Positions 9,263-18,322 of a DNA stretch of 64,000 nucleotides are shown here, piece after piece; position 1 is the stretch's first letter; each line of letters begins with the position of its first letter. The position numbers and the translations under genes are program-made. The notes beneath the pieces were generated by a model, which saw only the letters and a program-made list of their open reading frames with translations, was not told the DNA's origin and searched no databases. This DNA is from Hydrogenophaga sp. (GTDB lineage Bacteria > Pseudomonadota > Gammaproteobacteria > Burkholderiales > Burkholderiaceae_C), in assembly GCA_021154985.1 (NCBI GenBank), contig JAJNQE010000012.1:25858-89857 (forward strand), read 5' to 3'.

Positions 9263-10969
9263 TTAAAGTCCCCGTACTGGGACCGGCTTGGTTACCTCCA
9301 AACCTAGGGCGTGAAGACGCCGGTGACACCATGCATGCAGCAACACGCGATTGGACAGACTGTGCGAACCACCCAACCGTATTGGAACGATGTGGTGGTC
9401 ATGAAGCCTGTCGTCTTCGTGGTCCATCTCGGTGCCACAGTGAACGCAGTTGCCGTTTTGGTTCATCCACAGATCGAGTCGTTGACCGTTCCAGATGGCT
9501 TGCTCCATCCGTTCCCGTCTCAGTCCCTCTCGATAGACTTCCCATGCGGGATCAAAGGGGTGGTATTCCCCCTTGACCTTCTTATGCCGAACAATTTTCG
9601 TGTCGGCTAGGTGGTACAGCGTTAGCTGGATTTGCTCTTCCCGCCTGTTGCGTATGGTCGCCAAAAATTCCCAGCGACCCGAGTCACGTGTCCAGTAGTG
9701 CTGGTACACCTTTCCTCTAACCCATCGTGGGTGGCGTCGCATTCCCCAGCGCCGCAACCGCCAGAGGATCTGATGGTGAAGCTTGGAGAATGTTTCCTTG
9801 GCCACTACACCCTGGTGGTAGCGGGCCCAACCTTTGAGGATCGGGTTCAGCTCCTTGATCAAAGTTGCCTTTGACTTAGAGAGGTGTTTTGCGATCACAT
9901 CGCTGACCTTGCCATAGAACGCTTTCACGTTTTTCTGGCTGGGTTTGATGAGCAGCGTTCCCGTGTATTTCCGGAAATTCCAGCCCAGGAAGTCAAACCC
10001 GTCATCGATATGTGCCACGCGCGTCTTACCCTCGTGCAGTTGCAATCCCCGCTCGCGCAGGAACGCTTCCACCCAAGGCCGGACCAGGGTTTCAAGCACC
10101 TCTTTCGAGTCGCCCGTCACCACAAAATCATCAGCGTATCGCACCAGATGAACCTTGGCCTTTTTGGCTCGGACGATTCCCAGTTGGTCTTGTAAGAACC
10201 GCGTGAGTCCCGTTTCGAGCCCGTCCAGCGTCAGGTTTGCAAGAAGCGGCGAGATGATCCCCCCCTGGGGAGTGCCCGCCTCCGTTTTCTGCAGTTGCTG
10301 TTTATCCACCACTCCGCAGCGCAACCATTGCCTCAGTACCCGCTTGTTCATGTGAACGTTGGCGAGCAACCAGTCATGGTTGATGTTGTCGAAGAACCCC
10401 GTGATGTCTGCGTCCAGAACCCATTGGGCCGAGGCCTTCTTGGCCAGACACACAAACAACTGTTGCCGTGCGTCGTGCGTCGACCTTCCCTTTCTGAATC
10501 CATACGAATTCGGGTCGGCGTGGCACTCTGCAGCAGGCTCCAGTGCCAGCAGGAACAGTGCCTGCATGGCGCGGTCTTTCATGGTCGGTATGCCCAGTGG
10601 CCGTTTCCTTCCATCCGCTTTAGGAATCCAGGTACGCCGCAGCGGCTTGGCCCGATATCCAGCGAGGTTCAGTTGACTGACTGCGTTCAGTTTTTCAATT
10701 GGCTTCTTCCATAGTTCGCGGTCCACGCCACAGGTCCGCTTCCCTTGGTTCTCGGTAACTTTCCTGACAGCCAATGCCTTGGCTTGCCAGGATCGGATCA
10801 GGCTTCGTTGAAGTCGTTTGACTCTTCGGAAGTCCTTTTCCAGTTCTGCCTGCGCGATTTTCGTTTGTGCTTTCCCTACGAAGTAATGAACAGCCCGCCA
10901 GTCCATGGCAGTCCATTCGTTAGATTCGTCCGGGGACGCAGCATCGAAATCTTCCTCGATGTAATCCAT
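9263..10969 (-). CDS. ltrA: Group II intron reverse transcriptase/maturase with HNH endonuclease
   Basis: 568 residues, full length for an intron-encoded protein. It binds its own intron RNA to help splicing (maturase) and copies it into a new DNA site. The RT domain spans residues about 75-350, with the catalytic YADD in LVRYADDFVVTGD and conserved GTPQGGIISPLLAN. The X/maturase region follows (about 370-470). A C-terminal HNH endonuclease (CVHCG, then HHIVPIRLGGSHSLSN and WCHRRLH) should cut the second strand of the target. No stop or frameshift is seen, so mobility looks possible. GGAG lies 7 bases before the ATG. The layout and N-terminus resemble the chloroplast-like (CL) class. Confidence 0.95.
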   Translation of the reverse strand: MDYIEEDFDAASPDESNEWTAMDWRAVHYFVGKAQTKIAQAELEKDFRRVKRLQRSLIRSWQAKALAVRKVTENQGKRTCGVDRELWKKPIEKLNAVSQLNLAGYRAKPLRRTWIPKADGRKRPLGIPTMKDRAMQALFLLALEPAAECHADPNSYGFRKGRSTHDARQQLFVCLAKKASAQWVLDADITGFFDNINHDWLLANVHMNKRVLRQWLRCGVVDKQQLQKTEAGTPQGGIISPLLANLTLDGLETGLTRFLQDQLGIVRAKKAKVHLVRYADDFVVTGDSKEVLETLVRPWVEAFLRERGLQLHEGKTRVAHIDDGFDFLGWNFRKYTGTLLIKPSQKNVKAFYGKVSDVIAKHLSKSKATLIKELNPILKGWARYHQGVVAKETFSKLHHQILWRLRRWGMRRHPRWVRGKVYQHYWTRDSGRWEFLATIRNRREEQIQLTLYHLADTKIVRHKKVKGEYHPFDPAWEVYREGLRRERMEQAIWNGQRLDLWMNQNGNCVHCGTEMDHEDDRLHDHHIVPIRLGGSHSLSNRVLLHAWCHRRLHALGLEVTKPVPVRGL

Positions 10970-12012
10970 ACCTTCTCCGGTTCGGTTAGGACCCGGGTAA
11001 GGACACCTTCCCCGGAGGGACGATGCCCACCGGGTCGGTTGTTGAAAGAACGCGCGGCTCGCGCGGTCGATGCCTATTACAAGTCAGCGGGCTTTCACCC
11101 CAGGGCAAATGTTGAACCCCTATGCCACCCATTACAGATGGCCATTCGCTTTTTGTAACGTCCTCTGCCCGCTGCACCATGTCCCTCACTTACGTTCGGG
11201 CTGCCACTGTCCGGAAGGACCGTGGCGACGCATCGGGTTTACCTCGTTTCCCAAGATGCCCTGTCGGTCGGCAGACCAACAGACGGGGTTAGGGACTCAC
11301 TTTCCACCGGGTGCGCGCTGGGGAACGAGTCAGAGGTCCACGACCCTCGACTCCCTGGCACCTTGCCTTTTGGCTCCAGCTCCCCTCATGTGAAGGATGC
11401 AAGCGTAAGCTGGTCTATTGTTACGGCGGTTCCGACGTGAGTTCACATTACATTTCCCGTACCCTTTTCCCCCGCGTCTCCTCCCAGGCTTGTTCTGGAA
11501 GTCGGACGCACTCACGTGCGGCCTGTATGTCTTGCGACATGGGACGTTTACCCGCAGCTTCACACCCCCGGATTACTCCAGACGCATGTGCGGAAGGGGA
11601 CACGCTGTTCCAAGCGTGGTTCAGTTGAGAACAAGACATCTTGAGCGGTGCCGCTCACGAATAGCCTGCACATTGGCCAATTGCAACGGTTTGTAAAACA
11701 CGCACAACTACGCCTCTGAGCAGAGAAGTTTGTCTCTTTTCAGCTACTGGATGGACCCCTCTCGGAGCACACCCTACCGTTCAGACCCCGTTGTGGGGCC
11801 TGTTCGGTGCAGCCTCAGAGCGCCTTTCGGCTGCACAAACTCGCCCTTTTGAGGGGGCGTTTCCCGCGTCTCCCATAGGAGAAACAGGCTATCGTTAATG
11901 TCGTCATGAAGACGACTATGTAGCGACTTCGAGTCGCACCATGGGTCAATAATAGTCAAAGCCATGTGGGTGTGCCCACCCCGGTGAACCCCATCCTCTC
12001 AACGGCGTGCCG

Positions 12013-13401
12013 ATGTCCCCACCCAACACCGTGACCAGCCCGTCGGCCGCCGAGCCGACACCGCAGCCCAGCCCCACCTGGGGCGACACCTTGCGGGTCT
12101 ACCTGGAGCCCGCCAGCCTGCGCATGTTTGCTCTGGGCTTCTCGGCCGGGCTGCCACTGCTGCTGGTGCTGGGCACCTTGAGCTTTCGGCTGCGTGAGGC
12201 CGGCCTGGACCGCACGACCATCGGTTACCTCAGCTGGGTCGGCCTGGCCTATGCGTTCAAGTGGTGCTGGGCGCCGCTGGTGGACCGTTTGCCGTTGCCG
12301 TTCCTCACCCGCTGGCTGGGACGGCGGCGCAGTTGGCTGTTGTTGTCGCAGTTCCTCATCATGGCCTCGCTGGTGGGCATGGCGCTCTCCGATCCGCGCA
12401 CCGACCTGACGCTGGTGGTGTGGTGCGCGCTGGCCGTGGCGTTTGCATCGGCCACGCAAGACATTGCACTGGACGCCTTTCGCATCGAATCGGCCGACGC
12501 GCGCCATCAGGGGGCGCTGGCCGCCACCTACCAGACCGGTTACCGCCTGGCCATGATCTGGGCCGGCGCCGGTGTGTTGTGGATCGCGGCACGCGCCGAG
12601 GTGGCTCCGGCGGCTGCAGCGGCCGGCGCGGCGCCGGGCGTTTTGTACCAGCAGGCCGCATGGACAACGGCTTACCTCGTGATGGCGGCCAGCATGCTGG
12701 TGGGCGTGTTCACCGTGCTGTTCTCGCGCGAGCCCGCTCGGGTGGCCTTGCCGCCGTCGAAGAACGCGGCCGAGTGGCTGCGCAGCGCGCTGGTGGAGCC
12801 GTTTGCCGACTTTCTCAAGCGCTATGGCAAGCAGGCGGTGTTGATCCTCGCGCTCATCGGCGTGTACCGCATCAGCGACGTGGTGATGGGCATCATGGCC
12901 AACCCGTTTTATGTGGACATGGGCTACACCAAGGACGAGGTGGCAGCGGTCACCAAGGTGTTCGGCGTGATCATGACCTTGGTGGGAGCGTTCATTGGCG
13001 GCGCACTTTCGCTCAAGCTCGGTGTGATGCGTGTGCTGATGCTCGGCGCTGTGCTGTCGGCGGCGAGCAACCTGCTGTTTGCCTGGCTGGCCGGGCATGG
13101 CCACGACGTGACCGCGCTGGTGCTGGTGATCTCGGCCGACAACCTGAGCGCGGGCGTGGCCTCGGCCGCGTTCATTGCGTACCTGTCGGGCCTCACCAAC
13201 GTGAGCTACTCGGCCACACAGTACGCGCTCTTCAGCTCCATGATGCTGCTGGCGCCCAAGTGGCTTGCAGGGTATTCGGGTGCGTTTGTCGACGCTTACG
13301 ACTACCCCACTTTCTTCACCGCCACGGCGTGCCTGGGTGTGCCGGTCCTGCTGCTGGTGTGGCTCGCCTCGCGCGTCGCACCCGTGGGCCAGCGCCCGTG
13401 A
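12013..13401 (+). CDS. AmpG-like MFS transporter (PAT family)
   Basis: About 462 residues. AmpG permeases import GlcNAc-anhydromuramyl peptides from cell-wall turnover into the cytoplasm. The protein has about 12 hydrophobic segments, and its first half carries the family-like stretches GFSAGLPLLLVLGTLSFRLREAGL and GLAYAFKWCWAPLVDRLP, with ATQDIALDAFRIE in the cytoplasmic loop region typical of AmpG. An ATG at 12013 is preferred over the in-frame GTG six bases earlier, but either is possible. It is divergent from the M48 gene, whose start codon is only 70 bases away. AmpG is the best family match; the substrate is inferred. Confidence 0.82.
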   Translation: MSPPNTVTSPSAAEPTPQPSPTWGDTLRVYLEPASLRMFALGFSAGLPLLLVLGTLSFRLREAGLDRTTIGYLSWVGLAYAFKWCWAPLVDRLPLPFLTRWLGRRRSWLLLSQFLIMASLVGMALSDPRTDLTLVVWCALAVAFASATQDIALDAFRIESADARHQGALAATYQTGYRLAMIWAGAGVLWIAARAEVAPAAAAAGAAPGVLYQQAAWTTAYLVMAASMLVGVFTVLFSREPARVALPPSKNAAEWLRSALVEPFADFLKRYGKQAVLILALIGVYRISDVVMGIMANPFYVDMGYTKDEVAAVTKVFGVIMTLVGAFIGGALSLKLGVMRVLMLGAVLSAASNLLFAWLAGHGHDVTALVLVISADNLSAGVASAAFIAYLSGLTNVSYSATQYALFSSMMLLAPKWLAGYSGAFVDAYDYPTFFTATACLGVPVLLLVWLASRVAPVGQRP

Positions 13402-13501
13402 AGGGGCGCCTCGTTCACGTTTCTTTACGCCCACCACAACCCGTGTTCACGCCACGCCGGCACGCTTCACGGCTCTCTTGAACCGTTCACTCCCCACACC
13501 C

Positions 13502-14218
13502 ATGACCTCTCAGCTGCTGATGATCGAAGACGATGCCCGACTGGCCAAGATGGTGGTTGAGTACCTCGGCCAATCGGGCTTTGCCGTGACGCACGCCGCC
13601 GACGGCGAGGCGGGCCTGGAGCAACTGCAGCTCATCCAGCCCGAGCTGGTGATCCTCGATCTCATGATGCCGGGCATCGACGGCCTGGAAGTCTGCCGAC
13701 GCATCCGTGCCTTGCAGGGCGACGTGGCCCGTGTGCCGGTGCTCATGCTCACCGCCAAGGGCGACCCGATGGACCGCATCATCGGCCTGGAACTCGGTGC
13801 CGACGACTATTTGCCCAAACCCTTCGAGCCGCGCGAGCTGCTGGCCCGGGTGCGCGCCGTGCTGCGCCGCCGCGGCGAGACCGGCAGCGCCAGCGTGTCG
13901 CGCAGCACGCCGGTGATGCGATTCGGCTCGCTGGACATCGACCGCGACGCGCGTACCGTGCTGGTGGCCGGCCAGGCGTGTGAACTCACGTCCTACCAGT
14001 TCGATTTGCTGGTGGCCATGGCCGAGCGCGCGGGCCGTGTGCTCACGCGCGACCAGATCATGGAAGCGGTGCGCGGGCGCGAACTTGAAGCCTTCGACCG
14101 CTCGATCGATGTGCACATCGGCCGCATCCGCAATGCCATCGAGATCGACAGCAAAGACCCCAAACGCATCCTCACCGTGCGCGGGGTGGGCTACGTGTTC
14201 GCCAAGCAGCAAGACTGA
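13502..14218 (+). CDS. OmpR-family response regulator
   Basis: 238 residues. The receiver domain (residues 1-118) has the acidic pair in MIEDDARL, the phosphorylatable Asp53 in VILDLMMPG, and the conserved Lys in LTAKGDP. A winged-helix DNA-binding domain fills the second half, ending in TVRGVGYVFAKQ. The ATG at 13502 is chosen because it begins exactly at the receiver domain; the open frame extends upstream without similarity. The histidine kinase gene follows 28 bases later, so they form a two-component pair resembling RstAB. The signal is unknown. Confidence 0.93.
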   Translation: MTSQLLMIEDDARLAKMVVEYLGQSGFAVTHAADGEAGLEQLQLIQPELVILDLMMPGIDGLEVCRRIRALQGDVARVPVLMLTAKGDPMDRIIGLELGADDYLPKPFEPRELLARVRAVLRRRGETGSASVSRSTPVMRFGSLDIDRDARTVLVAGQACELTSYQFDLLVAMAERAGRVLTRDQIMEAVRGRELEAFDRSIDVHIGRIRNAIEIDSKDPKRILTVRGVGYVFAKQQD

Positions 14219-14246
14219 TGGCGCCCCCACGCTGCGCCGCTGCGCC

Positions 14247-15503
14247 ATGAAAGCCATCTTCGTCTCCAAGCTCTACCTGCGCATCTGGCTTGCGGTGGTG
14301 GCGGCCGTGACGGTGCTCACGCTGTCTGCGGGGTGGTTGTGGCAGCGGGCGCTGGACGAAGACCGGGCCGAGCGCGATGCGCGGGTGACGCGCACGATCG
14401 TGGTTCGCAACGCCGCACTGGATGTGATCGGCGAAGCGCCCGCGCGCGCGGTGCGCGTGCCGGGAGGTGGTTGGGAGTTTGAGGTGGTGATGAACGACGG
14501 ACAGAAGCTCTTCGTGCTGCTGCCGCGCCCCAACCGACCCGACAACAACCCGGGCCGCCGGGCACCCGCGTGGCTGCAGACGCCCACCGGCTTCGCCTGG
14601 TTGCTCGGCTTCGTGGCGCTGGCCGTGGCGCTGGGCGCGTACCCCATCGTGCGCCGCCTCACCAAGCGTTTGGAGGGTTTGCAGAAGGGTGTGGAGCGCT
14701 GGGGCGATGGCGACCTGTCGACCCGGCTGCCGGTGCAGGGTCAGGACGAGGTGGCATTTCTGGCCGAGCGTTTCAACGCGGCGGCCGAGCGCGTGCAGAC
14801 GCTGGTGAAATCCCACAAATCGCTGCTGGCCAACGCCTCGCACGAACTGCGTTCGCCGCTGGCCCGCATCCGCATGGGGCTGGAGCTGCTGGGGCGCGAC
14901 GGTGTGAACGCGCCGCAGCGCAGCGAGATGGCGCGCAGCATCGACGAGCTCGATCAGCTAATCGACGAGATCCTGCTCGCGAGCCGGCTGGACCTGCGCG
15001 ACGCCAGCGACGCATCGACCCTTGGGCCGACCGAAGAGGTGGACCTGGTGGGCTTGGCCGCCGAAGAGTGCGCACGCACCGGGGCCGACTTGGAGATCGC
15101 GCCGGGCGCCGCTTCCGTGCTGGTGCAAGGCCACGCCAAGCTGCTGCGCCGTGTCCTGCGCAACCTGCTGGAGAACGCCCGGCGCTATGGCCGAGCTGCC
15201 GGCAGCGCCGACACCGCCGATGCCGACGTGCGCCTGCGGCTCGCAGTTGAACCAGGCGTTGGGCAACACGCCGCGCGCACGGCGGTGCTGTGGGTCGAAG
15301 ACCGGGGCCCGGGCGTACCGGCTGACTTGCGTGAACGGATTTTTGAAGCCTTCTACCGTCTGCCTGGCGCCAGCGAGCGCGAAGGCGGTGTGGGCCTGGG
15401 CCTGTCGCTGGTCAAGACCATCGTCGAGCGGCACGGAGGGCGTGTGCATTGCGAAGACCGAATTGGTGGTGGTGCCCGTTTCGTGGTCAGCCTGCCGCTC
15501 TGA
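14247..15503 (+). CDS. Sensor histidine kinase, partner of the upstream regulator
   Basis: 418 residues. Membrane segments at about 10-30 and 110-132 enclose a short periplasmic sensor of about 80 residues. A HAMP linker (RRLTKRLEGLQ, DLSTRLP) leads to the dimerisation domain, with the phosphorylated His199 in NASHELRSPLARIR. The ATP-binding domain shows the N box (LLRRVLRNLLENARRYG), DRGPGVP and GGVGLGLSLVKTIVERHGG. All catalytic motifs are intact. It should phosphorylate the regulator encoded just upstream. The small periplasmic domain resembles RstB-type kinases more than sugar or metal sensors, but no ligand can be named. Confidence 0.93.
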   Translation: MKAIFVSKLYLRIWLAVVAAVTVLTLSAGWLWQRALDEDRAERDARVTRTIVVRNAALDVIGEAPARAVRVPGGGWEFEVVMNDGQKLFVLLPRPNRPDNNPGRRAPAWLQTPTGFAWLLGFVALAVALGAYPIVRRLTKRLEGLQKGVERWGDGDLSTRLPVQGQDEVAFLAERFNAAAERVQTLVKSHKSLLANASHELRSPLARIRMGLELLGRDGVNAPQRSEMARSIDELDQLIDEILLASRLDLRDASDASTLGPTEEVDLVGLAAEECARTGADLEIAPGAASVLVQGHAKLLRRVLRNLLENARRYGRAAGSADTADADVRLRLAVEPGVGQHAARTAVLWVEDRGPGVPADLRERIFEAFYRLPGASEREGGVGLGLSLVKTIVERHGGRVHCEDRIGGGARFVVSLPL

Positions 15504-15715
15504 CGTTGTTGGTGAATATGACCTAAACGTGTTGCTGCTTTTGTACTCAATAGCAAGCGCGCTCCCCCAGATTGGGGATGGTCGAACGGTCTTTCGCACT
15601 GCACAATACAACCCGTTGCTGTCACAACATGTCGAAAAACAGACCCGGCAAAACCCACACGTCGCTCGGCGCGTTTGAAACTGGTCTCCCAACGACGTCC
15701 CTTCAAGGACTTTCA
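15504..15715. other. Intergenic region between the kinase gene and the polysaccharide operon
   Basis: About 210 bases with no convincing gene. An 88-codon plus-strand frame beginning near 15572 reads through the terminator stem and looks spurious. A weak -10-like ACAATA at 15603 followed by the strong terminator at 15716 leaves room for a short transcript, but there is no good -35. Confidence 0.4.
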
Positions 15716-15742
15716 AAAGCCACCGCGAGGTGGCTTTTTTTT
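15716..15742. terminator. Bidirectional rho-independent terminator
   Basis: AAAGCCACC (15716-15724) pairs with GGTGGCTTT (15729-15737) over the loop GCGA, with eight T on the plus side and four T on the minus side. It can end plus-strand transcription from the kinase side and the long minus-strand polysaccharide operon, whose last gene stops at 15751. Confidence 0.88.
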
Positions 15743-15750
15743 GCCTGCGC

Positions 15751-17754
15751 TCAGTGCAGCTGTTGCGGACGGGAGACCGTCAGGTCATTTGTTCCCGTTG
15801 TGTGCACCCAGTCGACCACGTCGCCGGTGGGCTGGTAGCCATGCACACTGGCTGCCAGCAGGGCGCGGGCCGCCGGCACGTCTTGCGCCGAGAGGGCATG
15901 GTCAAGCTCCTGCAAGGTGAGTTCGAACTCGCGCCAGGGTTGGAAGGCTTCGCGCGCGCGCAGGATGCGCGGGTGTTGCGTGGGCTGCGTGTCGTCGCCG
16001 ATCAACAGCTCCTCAAACAGTTTTTCGCCGGGGCGCAACCCGGTGGTCTCGATCTCGATGTCACCCGTGGGGTTCTGCTCGTTTTTCACTTGCAGGCCCG
16101 AGAGCTCCACCATGCGTTGTGCCAGATCCATGATGCGCACCGGTTGACCCATGTCGAGCACGAACACGTCGCCGCCCTGCGCCATGGCACCGGCCTGAAT
16201 CACCAACTGGGCCGCTTCGGGGATGGTCATGAAATAGCGGGTGATGTCGGGGTGGGTGAGCGTGATCGGCCCGCCGTCCTTGATCTGCCGGCGGAACAAG
16301 GGCACCACCGAGCCACTGGAGCCCAGCACGTTGCCAAAGCGCACCATGGAAAAGGTGGTGACGCCCGGCTCGGCCGCCAACGCCTGCAGCACCATTTCGG
16401 CCATGCGCTTGCTGGCGCCCATGATGTTGGTGGGGCGCACGGCCTTGTCGGTGCTGATCAGCACGAAGTGGCTCACGCCGGCGGCTCGCGCGGCCAGCGC
16501 GCAGGTGAGCGTGCCCCACACGTTGTTGCGCAGGCCTTGCACCGGGTTGTGCTCCACCAGCGGCACGTGTTTGTAGGCGGCTGCGTGGTACACCGCGTGC
16601 GGCCGCCAGGTTTGCATGATCTGCGCCATGCGGGCTTCGTCTTGCACCGAGGCAAGCAGGGGCACCAACCTCACCGCCATGGCTGCGAGTTCCTCGCCGT
16701 CTTCTGCGTCCAGCGGATCGGCCTGGCCGCCGACCAGCGCGGTGAGTTCGTGGTGGATCTGGTAAAGCGCGAATTCGGAGTTCTCCACCAACAGCAAGGT
16801 GTGTGGCCGGCAGGCGGCGATCTGGCGGCAGAGTTCGCTGCCGATGCTGCCGCCGGCACCGGTGATGAGCACCACCTTGTCGTGCACCAGGCGCTGCAGC
16901 AGCAGTGCGTCGGGCGTCACCGGCTCGCGGCCCAGCAGATCTTCAATTTCCAGCTCGCGCACATCGTTCAGGCTCACGCGGCCGGCGGCCAGGTCCGACA
17001 TGCCGGGCATGGTGCGCACCCGCACCGGCAAGTGGCGCAATGACTCCAGCACCTGCAGGCGCCGACGATGGGTGATCGAGGGCAGGGCGAGCAGCAGGTC
17101 GGTCACGCCCAGCTCGGGGATGAGCCGTGCCAGCGCCGCGGGCGGGTAGACCGTGCGGCCGTCCAGGCTGTTGCCGTGCAGCTGGGCGTCGTCGTCCAGG
17201 AAGCCCAGCAGGCGGTGTTCGGTGCCGCGCGCGAGTGCGGCCGCCAGCTGGCGGCCCGCAGCGCCTGCGCCGTAGATCAACACGCCAGGCATGTCTTTGC
17301 GTTGCAGCACGGAGCGGTACAGGCCGCCGAGCCAGTAGCGCACCACCACCCGGCTGAACCCCACAAACGCCATCAGAAGCAGCGGCTGGATCACACCCAC
17401 CGTGCGAGGAATGCCGGGCACGCTGATGACCGTGAACAGGGTGGCGTAGAACAGGCCGTACAAGGCCATGGCCTGCACCAGGCTCACCATGGCGTTCCAG
17501 CCTGCGTAGCGAAAGATCGCGCGGTACAGGCCAAAGCGGATGAACAGCGGCAGCGCCAGCAGCACCGAGCCCAGCATGGCCCAGCCGTGCACAGGTTCGA
17601 GTCGCACCCAGTGCTCCAGCCGCAGGCACAAGGCCAGCCACACGGTGAGCACGCACAGCGCGATGTCCACCGCAAGCGCCACCAGGCGCTTGGCCACACG
17701 AGGCATGTCGAGCAGCGCAGCCGCCGCCAACGTCTCCGAATCCCTGTTGTTCAT
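15751..17754 (-). CDS. WbpM/CapD-like nucleotide-sugar 4,6-dehydratase
   Basis: 667 residues. This membrane-bound family (WbpM, FlmA, PglF) removes water from UDP-GlcNAc to give the 4-keto-6-deoxy sugar used for D-QuiNAc or D-FucNAc. About four membrane segments fill residues 25-120; a first Rossmann-like domain follows (YGAGAAGRQLAAAL near 175); the catalytic SDR domain begins with LITGAGGSIGSELCRQ near residue 290. The triad is of the Ser-Met-Lys type seen in WbpM (STDKAVRPTNIMGASK). It is the last gene of the operon, four bases after the phosphoglycosyl transferase gene, the same neighbourhood as wbpL-wbpM in Pseudomonas. Confidence 0.9.
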   Translation of the reverse strand: MNNRDSETLAAAALLDMPRVAKRLVALAVDIALCVLTVWLALCLRLEHWVRLEPVHGWAMLGSVLLALPLFIRFGLYRAIFRYAGWNAMVSLVQAMALYGLFYATLFTVISVPGIPRTVGVIQPLLLMAFVGFSRVVVRYWLGGLYRSVLQRKDMPGVLIYGAGAAGRQLAAALARGTEHRLLGFLDDDAQLHGNSLDGRTVYPPAALARLIPELGVTDLLLALPSITHRRRLQVLESLRHLPVRVRTMPGMSDLAAGRVSLNDVRELEIEDLLGREPVTPDALLLQRLVHDKVVLITGAGGSIGSELCRQIAACRPHTLLLVENSEFALYQIHHELTALVGGQADPLDAEDGEELAAMAVRLVPLLASVQDEARMAQIMQTWRPHAVYHAAAYKHVPLVEHNPVQGLRNNVWGTLTCALAARAAGVSHFVLISTDKAVRPTNIMGASKRMAEMVLQALAAEPGVTTFSMVRFGNVLGSSGSVVPLFRRQIKDGGPITLTHPDITRYFMTIPEAAQLVIQAGAMAQGGDVFVLDMGQPVRIMDLAQRMVELSGLQVKNEQNPTGDIEIETTGLRPGEKLFEELLIGDDTQPTQHPRILRAREAFQPWREFELTLQELDHALSAQDVPAARALLAASVHGYQPTGDVVDWVHTTGTNDLTVSRPQQLH

Positions 17755-17758
17755 TGTT

Positions 17759-18322
17759 TTAGTGGGTCACGCCGTCGCGGCGCAACACCTTCACAAACGT
17801 CATCCACAAAATGCGGACATCGAAGGCCAAAGTGTGCCGGCGCAGGTATTCGGCGTCCAGCGCCACCTTCTGCGGAATCGGCAACTCGTCGCGGCCATTC
17901 ACCTGCGCCCAACCCGTCAGGCCGGGCACCAGTTCGTGCACGCCCTGTTCGGTGCGCAAGGCGATGAGGTCGTGCTGGTTGAACAGCGCAGGACGTGGCC
18001 CCACAAAGCTCATGTCGCCTTTGATGATGCTCCACAGCTGCGGCAGCTCGTCCAGGCTGCTCTTGCGCAAAAAGGTGCCAATGGGCGTGAGGTACTTGGC
18101 CGGATCGGTCAGCAGGTGGGTGGCCACGGCGGGCGTGTCCACCCGCATGCTGCGGAACTTGGGCATCTTGAAGATCTGGTTGTGGCGACCCACGCGGTCG
18201 CTCCAGTACAGCGCGGGGCCTGGCGACGTGAGCCGCACCGCCAGCGCAACACTGGCCACCGGCATCAGCAGCACCAGGGCCGCAGGGAGGGCCAAGGCCA
18301 GGTCAAAGAGGCGCTTGATCAC
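17759..18322 (-). CDS. Short phosphoglycosyl transferase (initiating sugar-phosphate transferase)
   Basis: 187 residues from a GTG start that overlaps the previous stop as GTGA. The family transfers a sugar phosphate from a UDP-sugar to undecaprenyl phosphate in the inner membrane, starting each polysaccharide unit. One N-terminal hydrophobic segment (about 6-28) is followed by the signature KFRSMRVD, the catalytic SSLDELPQLW, DMSFVGPRP and PGLTGWAQVNGRDEL. The length matches the minimal PglC-like monotopic class, not the 460-residue WcaJ type. Given its neighbours, the substrate is probably UDP-D-QuiNAc, UDP-D-FucNAc or a derivative (inference). Confidence 0.92.
   Translation of the reverse strand: MIKRLFDLALALPAALVLLMPVASVALAVRLTSPGPALYWSDRVGRHNQIFKMPKFRSMRVDTPAVATHLLTDPAKYLTPIGTFLRKSSLDELPQLWSIIKGDMSFVGPRPALFNQHDLIALRTEQGVHELVPGLTGWAQVNGRDELPIPQKVALDAEYLRRHTLAFDVRILWMTFVKVLRRDGVTH

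Larger units (their letters stand above)
9128..11939 (-). mobile_element. Group II intron with encoded reverse transcriptase
   Basis: Transcribed on the minus strand, about 2.8 kb. The 3' part has a canonical 34-base domain V (9169-9202) and a domain VI hairpin with an unpaired A at 9134, seven bases from the proposed 3' end. The proposed 5' end at 11939 reads GTGCGAC, the group II consensus. The 970 bases from 10970 to 11939 hold no gene and contain many hairpins, as expected of domains I-III. The open reading frame lies in domain IV. The proposed junctions join ATG to TGT in frame for the M48 gene. The last two bases are CC rather than the usual AY, so the 3' junction could be off by a few bases. 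Other GTG-type 5' ends at 11705, 11658 and 11512 were considered. The protein resembles the chloroplast-like class. Confidence 0.85.

Noticed and set aside
11512..11658. Other possible intron 5' ends: GTGCG at 11512, GTGAGC at 11658 and GTGCGTG at 11705
   Set aside because: At 11658 the preceding CTATTC could pair in part with CAATAG at 11420-11415, and at 11512 ACGTGA is complementary to TCACGT at 11440-11435. But none of these ends leaves an exon that opens the M48 frame, while 11939 fits the consensus and gives ATG-TGT in frame. The matter is not closed.
11774..11965. 63-codon minus-strand frame starting near the M48 start codon
   Set aside because: It runs into the proposed intron domain I and is out of frame with the protease exon.
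11956..13437. Minus-strand open frame of 493 codons opposite the AmpG-like gene
   Set aside because: Low-complexity His/Arg/Gln-rich translation; the plus strand encodes a clear membrane transporter.
13265..13501. 79-residue N-terminal extension of the response regulator
   Set aside because: The receiver domain begins at the ATG at 13502, and the extension overlaps the end of the AmpG-like gene in another frame.
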